Assembly (NCBI GenBank): GCA_017461685.1
Contig: JAFTXF010000166.1
Span: 1 to 11,323, forward strand
Source of the DNA: Lachnospiraceae bacterium
GTDB taxonomy: Bacteria > Bacillota > Clostridia > Lachnospirales > Lachnospiraceae
Direction: 5' to 3'
Length of the DNA: 11,323 bases
Position 1 is the first letter of the stretch; every line of letters starts with the position of its first letter. Positions 7,043 to 11,323 of the stretch are shown here, piece by piece. The notes beneath the pieces are model-generated. The model saw only the letters and a list, made by a program, of their open reading frames with translations. It did not search any database and was not told where the DNA came from. The position numbers and the translations under genes are program-made.

Positions 7043-9926
7043 AAAATTAAAAGAATCCAGATTGTTTCTTATGTGTGGGTTGTTTGTTATTTTAGCCTGT
7101 ATATTGATACACAGGCTGTTTGTGTTGCAGATTATTTCCGGTGAGGAATATCTGGAAAATTATCAGTTAAGTATCGAAAAGACCAAGGATATACCTGCAA
7201 CCAGAGGTAATATATATGATGTCAACGGTAAACTGCTGGCCTATAATGATTTGGCTTATACCGTAAAGATAGAGGACGTTTACGAGAGTTCCAACAGTAA
7301 GAACAAGCTCTTAAACAATAATATCTATACTTTAATCAAAATGATAGAGAAAAACGGTGATACCATTGTAAATGATTTTAATATTATTTTGAATGAGGCC
7401 GGAATATATGAATATGACGTTTCCGGAACCGCTCTCTTGCGTTTTAAGGCCGATGTGTATGGGGAAGCCTACGTAGATAATCTTTCTTACGAACAACAGA
7501 CGGCTACGGCAGAAGAATTGATGTCATATCTTGCAGGTACCTCGCGGTATGCGGTGGGCGAGTATGAATATGATGAAGAAGGCAATCGCAAGCGCGATGA
7601 AGAGGGCGATTATATTTTCCATATCGGTGAAGGGTATACCAAGGAAGAGGTGCTTCAGATTGTTACCATCAGATATGCGATGGGACTGGTAGCGTATCAG
7701 GTACATCTGGGGGCTACCGTTGCCAAGGATATCAGCCAGGAGACCGTTGCGGTTATTATGGAGAATATGGGTGAGCTGCAGGGCGTATCCATTGAGGAGG
7801 ACACCGTACGCAGATACGTGGATTCTACGTATTTTTCACAGATTCTGGGCTATACCGGCAAGATATCCAGTACAGAACTGGAGGAATTAAACAGTCAGCT
7901 TAAGGAACAGGGACTGGAGGAAAAGTATACTGCCAGTGATGTGGTGGGAAAGACCGGCATTGAGCAGTATATGGAGCTTGAGTTGCACGGTACAAACGGT
8001 CATGAAAAAGTATATGTAGACAAAATGGGAAGACTTCTGGATACGGAGGAACGAATTGACCCGATTTCCGGCAATGATGTATATCTTACCATCGATGCCG
8101 ACCTGCAAAAGGCGGTTATGGACATTTTGGAGCAGAATATCGCAGGTATACTGGTGAATAAAATTCAAAATATCAAGACGTTTACGTTAGGTGCCAATCA
8201 GTCCAGCTCAGATATTGTTATTCCGATTTATGATGTTTATTATGCACTTTTTGATAATAATGTAATCAGCATTCCTCATCTTGCCTCAGAGGAGGCCGGT
8301 GAAACGGAACAGGCTGTATATGCATCTTTTCTGGAGTTTTCTTCCGACAGAATCACAAAGCTGAAGGATGAGCTTTATACCGGGAAAACTCCTTACAAAA
8401 ATCTGTCTACAGAATTTCAGACCTATCAGGGAGCTATGATTGAGCTTTTAAAGGATTACGAAGTGCTTGATATGGAGTTGGTGGACAAAGAAGATGCTAC
8501 TTATATAGACTGGGTACAGAACGAAACCATTTCCATGGCAGATTTTTTGGAATACTGCATAGCCCGGAACTGGATTGATGTAAGTCAGTTGAAGTTGGAT
8601 TCTGCCTATGCGGATTCTGGGGAAATGTTTGACAAGCTGGTAGAGTATATGTTTGCACTTATGGAGCAGTCTTCTTCCTTTAGAAAATATTACTACAAAT
8701 ATATGCTGCTTACGGATACGGTTACAGGGAAACAGGTGTGTATGATTTTGTGTGAGCAGCAGTGCATTGATACGGCTATAGAAGATGTGGATGCATTGTA
8801 TGAAGGAACCATATCAGCCTATGAATTTATGAAAAACCGTATCCATGATTTGGATATCACTCCTGCACAGCTGGCGTTAGATCCTTTTGCTGGTTCTATT
8901 GTAGTGACGGATGTAAATACCGGTGATGTACGTGCTCTGGTTACTTATCCGAGCTACGATAATAACCTGATGGCCAATACTGTTGACCCGGAATACTATG
9001 CCAAAATCAGATTGGATAAGTCCAATCCTCAGTATAATTATGCTACACAGCAAAGAAGTGCGCCGGGTTCCACCTTTAAGATGATTTCCACGGTAGCAGG
9101 TCTGGAGGAGGGTGTGGTGACTACGTCCGAGACCATTACCTGTACCGGTGTATTTGACCGGTTTGCCCAGGTTTCCAGATGCTGGGTATATCCGGGAGCC
9201 CATGGCAAGCTGAGTGCCTGGGAGGCTATCAGACATTCCTGTAACGTGTATTATTATGAGACAGGCTACAGACTCAGTCTGGATGATGCGGGCACTTATA
9301 ACGCCCAGGCAGGTCTGGACAAGCTGGCCAAATATGCGGATATGTTTGGATTAACGGAGAAGTCCGGCGTAGAAATTTCAGAATCCATGCCTCAGGTTTC
9401 TACAGAGCTGCCGGTTCTTTCTGCTATTGGTCAGGGTACCAACTCTTTTACAACAGTGGGACTTGCACGGTATGTAACTACCATTGCAAATGACGGTACC
9501 TGTTATAATCTGACACTTTTGGATAAACTCACAGATTCCAAGGGTAATCTCCTGAAGGAATATGATGCAGAGGTACGTAATGAGGTAGAGATTAGTGAAC
9601 AGTCCTGGAACACCATTCATACCGGTATGAAGGCAGCTATGGATGCCAGTGCTTATTTTAAAGGCCTGGGAATCTCAGTGGCAGGCAAGACCGGTACTGC
9701 ACAGGAAAATACCAAGCGTGCGGACCATGCCTTATTTGTAGGCTATGCGCCGTATGAAAATCCGGAAATAGCAGTTTCCTGCCGTATTTGCTTCGGTTAT
9801 AGCTCCGGCTTTGCTTCTCAGACATCGGCTATGGTATTTGAATATTATTTTGCTGATGACAAAGAAGAAGTGCTGTCGGATGAAGCGGTGGATATTGACG
9901 CTTCTATGATAACCAACGAGCATTAA
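7023..9926 (+). CDS. mrdA: Penicillin-binding protein 2 (class B transpeptidase) with large internal insert
   Basis: This elongation-type class B PBP crosslinks peptidoglycan outside the membrane, usually with RodA as partner. The N-terminal membrane anchor is at residues 14-36. RGNIYDVNGKLLAYN (61-75) and GKTGIEQYMELELHGTNG (from 309) mark the PBP dimer domain. The transpeptidase core has the active serine in STFK (S683, K686), SCN (S739-N741) and KTG (889-891). No PASTA repeats are present, which argues against a SpoVD type. The protein is 967 residues, far longer than the roughly 600-700 of most PBP2 proteins. About 240 residues (roughly 379-620) separate the LTIDADLQ helix from the strand GSIVVTDVNTG, which normally follow closely. 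The AAAGGAGA ribosome binding site at 7006-7013 lies inside mreD. The name mrdA rests on its position after mreBCD and before rodA. Confidence 0.93.
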   Translation: MFREILEKLKESRLFLMCGLFVILACILIHRLFVLQIISGEEYLENYQLSIEKTKDIPATRGNIYDVNGKLLAYNDLAYTVKIEDVYESSNSKNKLLNNNIYTLIKMIEKNGDTIVNDFNIILNEAGIYEYDVSGTALLRFKADVYGEAYVDNLSYEQQTATAEELMSYLAGTSRYAVGEYEYDEEGNRKRDEEGDYIFHIGEGYTKEEVLQIVTIRYAMGLVAYQVHLGATVAKDISQETVAVIMENMGELQGVSIEEDTVRRYVDSTYFSQILGYTGKISSTELEELNSQLKEQGLEEKYTASDVVGKTGIEQYMELELHGTNGHEKVYVDKMGRLLDTEERIDPISGNDVYLTIDADLQKAVMDILEQNIAGILVNKIQNIKTFTLGANQSSSDIVIPIYDVYYALFDNNVISIPHLASEEAGETEQAVYASFLEFSSDRITKLKDELYTGKTPYKNLSTEFQTYQGAMIELLKDYEVLDMELVDKEDATYIDWVQNETISMADFLEYCIARNWIDVSQLKLDSAYADSGEMFDKLVEYMFALMEQSSSFRKYYYKYMLLTDTVTGKQVCMILCEQQCIDTAIEDVDALYEGTISAYEFMKNRIHDLDITPAQLALDPFAGSIVVTDVNTGDVRALVTYPSYDNNLMANTVDPEYYAKIRLDKSNPQYNYATQQRSAPGSTFKMISTVAGLEEGVVTTSETITCTGVFDRFAQVSRCWVYPGAHGKLSAWEAIRHSCNVYYYETGYRLSLDDAGTYNAQAGLDKLAKYADMFGLTEKSGVEISESMPQVSTELPVLSAIGQGTNSFTTVGLARYVTTIANDGTCYNLTLLDKLTDSKGNLLKEYDAEVRNEVEISEQSWNTIHTGMKAAMDASAYFKGLGISVAGKTGTAQENTKRADHALFVGYAPYENPEIAVSCRICFGYSSGFASQTSAMVFEYYFADDKEEVLSDEAVDIDASMITNEH
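8157..8880 (+). other. Insert-encoding segment inside the PBP2 transpeptidase domain
   Basis: This segment encodes about residues 379-620 of the PBP2 protein. It is rich in Glu, Asp, Tyr and Leu and looks mostly helical, without catalytic motifs I recognise. It contains two cysteines close together (MILCEQQC) in a protein that acts outside the membrane. It lies between the first helix and the first strand of the transpeptidase fold, so it would project from the surface away from the SxxK/SxN/KTG site. Boundaries are approximate. Confidence 0.6.
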
Positions 9927-9931
9927 AAGGT

Positions 9932-9960
9932 TTGATATCATCAATTTATTGATGTATTCA
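9932..9960 (+). promoter_or_regulatory. Weak candidate promoter upstream of minD
   Basis: TTGATA at 9932-9937 (5 of 6 against TTGACA) is followed after 17 nt by TATTCA at 9955-9960, a poor -10. It could give minDE expression independent of the mre genes, but the match is marginal. I see no terminator between the PBP2 gene and minD, so read-through from upstream is also likely. Confidence 0.2.
9939..9954. repeat. Inverted repeat in the PBP2-minD spacer
   Basis: CATCAAT (9939-9945) and ATTGATG (9948-9954) are perfect inverted copies separated by two bases. They could form a 6-bp RNA hairpin or a protein-binding site. An outer pair ATCATC (9938-9943 region) and GATGAT (9964-9969) offers a competing fold. 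No T-run follows, so it is not a standard terminator. Confidence 0.5.
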
Positions 9961-9972
9961 ATAGATGATAAT

Positions 9973-9993
9973 GGGGGAGGAGACTCCAAACCC
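9973..9993 (+). promoter_or_regulatory. Compact GC hairpin in the minD leader
   Basis: GGAG at 9976-9979 pairs with CTCC at 9984-9987 across the GNRA-type tetraloop GAGA. GGG at 9973-9975 can extend the stem with CCC at 9991-9993 across an AAA bulge. No T-run follows, so it is more likely an RNA stability or regulatory element than a terminator. It is the most GC-rich spot in an otherwise AT-rich spacer. Confidence 0.4.
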
Positions 9994-10006
9994 GATATCA
10001 ATATTT

Positions 10007-10030
10007 ACCAAAGTAATTTAACCAAAGTAA
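10007..10030. repeat. Direct repeat ACCAAAGTAA in the minD leader
   Basis: ACCAAAGTAA occurs at 10007-10016 and again at 10021-10030, a 14-nt period. The second copy ends about 58 nt before the minD start. It could be a pair of binding sites or the trace of a small duplication. Confidence 0.6.
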
Positions 10031-10087
10031 GGAAGATACACACTGACAAGGCTTGAAGCAAAGCAATATTTATTAGCGGAGGAGCGT

Positions 10088-10879
10088 ATGAGTGAGGTAT
10101 TAGTTATTACAAGTGGTAAAGGCGGTGTAGGCAAAACCACAACCTGTGCCAATATCGGTACAGGGCTGGCAAAAATGGGCTTTAAGGTGTGTATGATTGA
10201 CACCGATATAGGTCTTCGAAATCTGGACGTGGTTATGGGCCTTGAAAACCGTATCGTATACAATCTGGTAGATGTCGTAGAAGGCAACTGCCGGGTAAAG
10301 CAGGCATTGATCAGGGATAAGAGACATTCCAATCTCTACTTGATGCCCTGTGCACAGACCAGGGATAAAACCAGTGTAAATCCGGAGCAGATGGTGAAGC
10401 TTATCAGACATTTAAGAGACATTTTCGATTACATCATACTGGACTGTCCGGCAGGCATTGAGCAGGGCTTCCAAAATGCAGTAGCAGGTGCGGACAGAGC
10501 CATTGTGGTGACCACGCCGGAGGTTTCTGCCATCAGAGATGCAGACCGTATTATCGGCCTGCTGGAGGCAAGGGAGTTTGAGAAAATCGAGCTGGTAATC
10601 AATCGCATGCGTTCCGATATGGTAAAGCGGGGAGATATGATGAGTGCCACAGACGTGATGGATATTTTGTCCGTGCCTCTTATCGGCGTGGTACCTGATG
10701 ATGAAAATGTAGTGATTTCAACCAATCAGGGAGAACCTCTTGTGGGCAGCAATACGCCTGCAGGCAAAGCATATCAGAATATTTCTGACAGAGTAGCGGG
10801 AAAAGACATACCCCTTACAGCAGAAATCGGGCAGCTTTCCTTTTGGACCAAAATCAGTGGAATTTTTCACAAGAATTAG
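10088..10879 (+). CDS. minD: Septum site-determining ATPase MinD
   Basis: MinD is a ParA/MinD-family ATPase that binds the membrane as an ATP dimer and, with MinE, sets division-site placement. The deviant Walker A motif KGGVGKTT is at residues 11-18 with the signature lysine K11. IDTDIGLRNLDVVMGLENR follows at 36-54, a MinD hallmark. Walker B is IILDCPAGIE with D119. The C-terminus FWTKISGIFHKN is a short amphipathic helix fitting the membrane-targeting sequence. At 263 residues it is full length. GGAGG at 10078-10082 supports the ATG. The gene ends 9 nt before minE, whose ribosome binding site overlaps the minD stop. No minC lies directly upstream, which is unusual. Confidence 0.97.
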   Translation: MSEVLVITSGKGGVGKTTTCANIGTGLAKMGFKVCMIDTDIGLRNLDVVMGLENRIVYNLVDVVEGNCRVKQALIRDKRHSNLYLMPCAQTRDKTSVNPEQMVKLIRHLRDIFDYIILDCPAGIEQGFQNAVAGADRAIVVTTPEVSAIRDADRIIGLLEAREFEKIELVINRMRSDMVKRGDMMSATDVMDILSVPLIGVVPDDENVVISTNQGEPLVGSNTPAGKAYQNISDRVAGKDIPLTAEIGQLSFWTKISGIFHKN

Positions 10880-10888
10880 GAGGTTTGT

Positions 10889-11167
10889 ATGTTGAGAAAT
10901 ATGAAGCTTCGAAACCTGTTTCGCAGGAAAAGTTCCAGAGAAATTGCCAGAGACCGTTTGAAAATATTACTGATTTCTGACAGGGTTAACTGTTCTGCAG
11001 AGACATTGGAAATGATTAAACATGATATTGCCAAGGTAATATCCAAATACATGAAAATTGATACCAACAGTATGGAGATTCAAATCAGCAAGACCGGAAC
11101 CCATTCCAGAGGCAATGCCAATCCTGTGCTGAATGCCAATATTCCTATACTGGATATTAACAAATAG
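10889..11167 (+). CDS. minE: Cell division topological specificity factor MinE
   Basis: MinE stimulates MinD ATP hydrolysis and drives pole-to-pole oscillation. The basic N-terminus (MLRNMKLRNLFRRKSS) fits the membrane-targeting part. The contact helix IARDRLKILLISDR lies at residues 19-32 and matches the canonical AKERLQ-type MinD-binding segment. MIKHDIAKVISKYMKID (42-58) is the core of the topological specificity domain, and NANIPI near the end matches the conserved C-terminal strand. At 92 residues it is normal. AGGAGG at 10878-10883 spans the minD stop, which suggests coupled synthesis of the pair. Confidence 0.95.
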   Translation: MLRNMKLRNLFRRKSSREIARDRLKILLISDRVNCSAETLEMIKHDIAKVISKYMKIDTNSMEIQISKTGTHSRGNANPVLNANIPILDINK

Positions 11168-11208
11168 AAACAGACACAGACTACATAAAAAGATAAAGGA
11201 GGAGAAGG

Positions 11209-11323
11209 ATGTTCAAAAAGTACAGATTACGGGATTTTAACTTCAGATTGGTCATCCTTGTCTTGCTGGCCTCAGGTTTTAGCATTTTAGCGGTGAACAG
11301 TGCCAATGAGGCGTATGTAAACA
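11209..11323 (+). CDS. rodA: RodA/FtsW-family peptidoglycan glycosyltransferase, N-terminal fragment (runs off window)
   Basis: Only 38 codons are visible. RodA is the SEDS-family polymerase that works with PBP2 in side-wall synthesis. The start MFKKYRLRDFNFRL is basic and is followed by the first membrane helix VILVLLASGFSILAVNSA, whose x-NSA/GSA ending is typical of RodA/FtsW/SpoVE proteins. AAGGAGG at 11196-11202, 6 nt from the ATG, is a near-perfect ribosome binding site. The gene follows minE by 41 nt with no terminator. rodA is preferred over ftsW because of the mre-PBP2 context, but the fragment alone does not separate them. Confidence 0.8.
   Translation, partial: MFKKYRLRDFNFRLVILVLLASGFSILAVNSANEAYVN

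Noticed and set aside
7557..7615. Repeated DEEG motifs in the PBP2 dimer domain (YDEEGNRKRDEEGDY)
   Set aside because: Similar acidic beta-hairpin stretches are expected in clostridial PBP2 proteins, and two short copies do not amount to a separate repeat element.
9378..9620. Minus-strand open frame opposite the PBP2 C-terminal region
   Set aside because: It has no recognisable domain and lies opposite the conserved transpeptidase core, so it is a shadow frame.
9971..10021. 16-codon ORF in the PBP2-minD spacer
   Set aside because: It has no ribosome binding site, its start falls at the GC hairpin, and it is short enough to be chance.
10031..10087. In-frame upstream extension of minD (about 15 residues from a CTG at 10043, behind AAGGAAG)
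   Set aside because: CTG starts are rare, MinD proteins begin just before the Walker A strand, and the ATG at 10088 has a strong GGAGG site.

Overview
The window looks like chromosomal DNA from a low-to-mid GC clostridial Firmicute, most likely a Lachnospiraceae member. This is inferred from gene order, strong AAGGAGG-type ribosome binding sites, moderate AT richness and the protein families present. All recognised genes lie on the + strand and are tightly packed. I see no mobile element, CRISPR array, tRNA or rRNA.

Region 1 (1-3429) is a housekeeping block. It holds the C-terminal part of DNA mismatch repair endonuclease MutL (its N-terminal ATPase lies upstream of the window), the tRNA dimethylallyltransferase MiaA, and a PLP-dependent methionine gamma-lyase-family protein (YnbB / 'aluminum resistance protein' family). 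miaA and the ynbB-like gene overlap by ATGA, so translation is probably coupled.

A 186- to 204-nt gap follows. It carries a possible promoter, a perfect 10-bp palindrome and a short leader with alternative hairpins. It separates region 1 from region 2.

Region 2 (about 3616-11323) is a cell-shape and division operon: a small DUF4321-like membrane protein, RadC (JAB/MPN domain), a divergent MreB-type actin, MreC, MreD, a very long class B penicillin-binding protein (PBP2 type), MinD, MinE and the first 38 codons of a RodA/FtsW-family glycosyltransferase. MreB-MreC-MreD, PBP2 and RodA would form the elongasome that inserts side-wall peptidoglycan. MinD-MinE would position the division site.

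The main oddities are these. No minC sits next to minD; the expected slot is a 161-nt spacer with hairpins and direct repeats. PBP2 carries about 240 extra residues inside its transpeptidase domain. The MreB homologue has a degenerate phosphate-2 loop. The MutL linker contains a 42-bp tandem duplication. These are variations on known systems; I see no clear evidence of an entirely new system.
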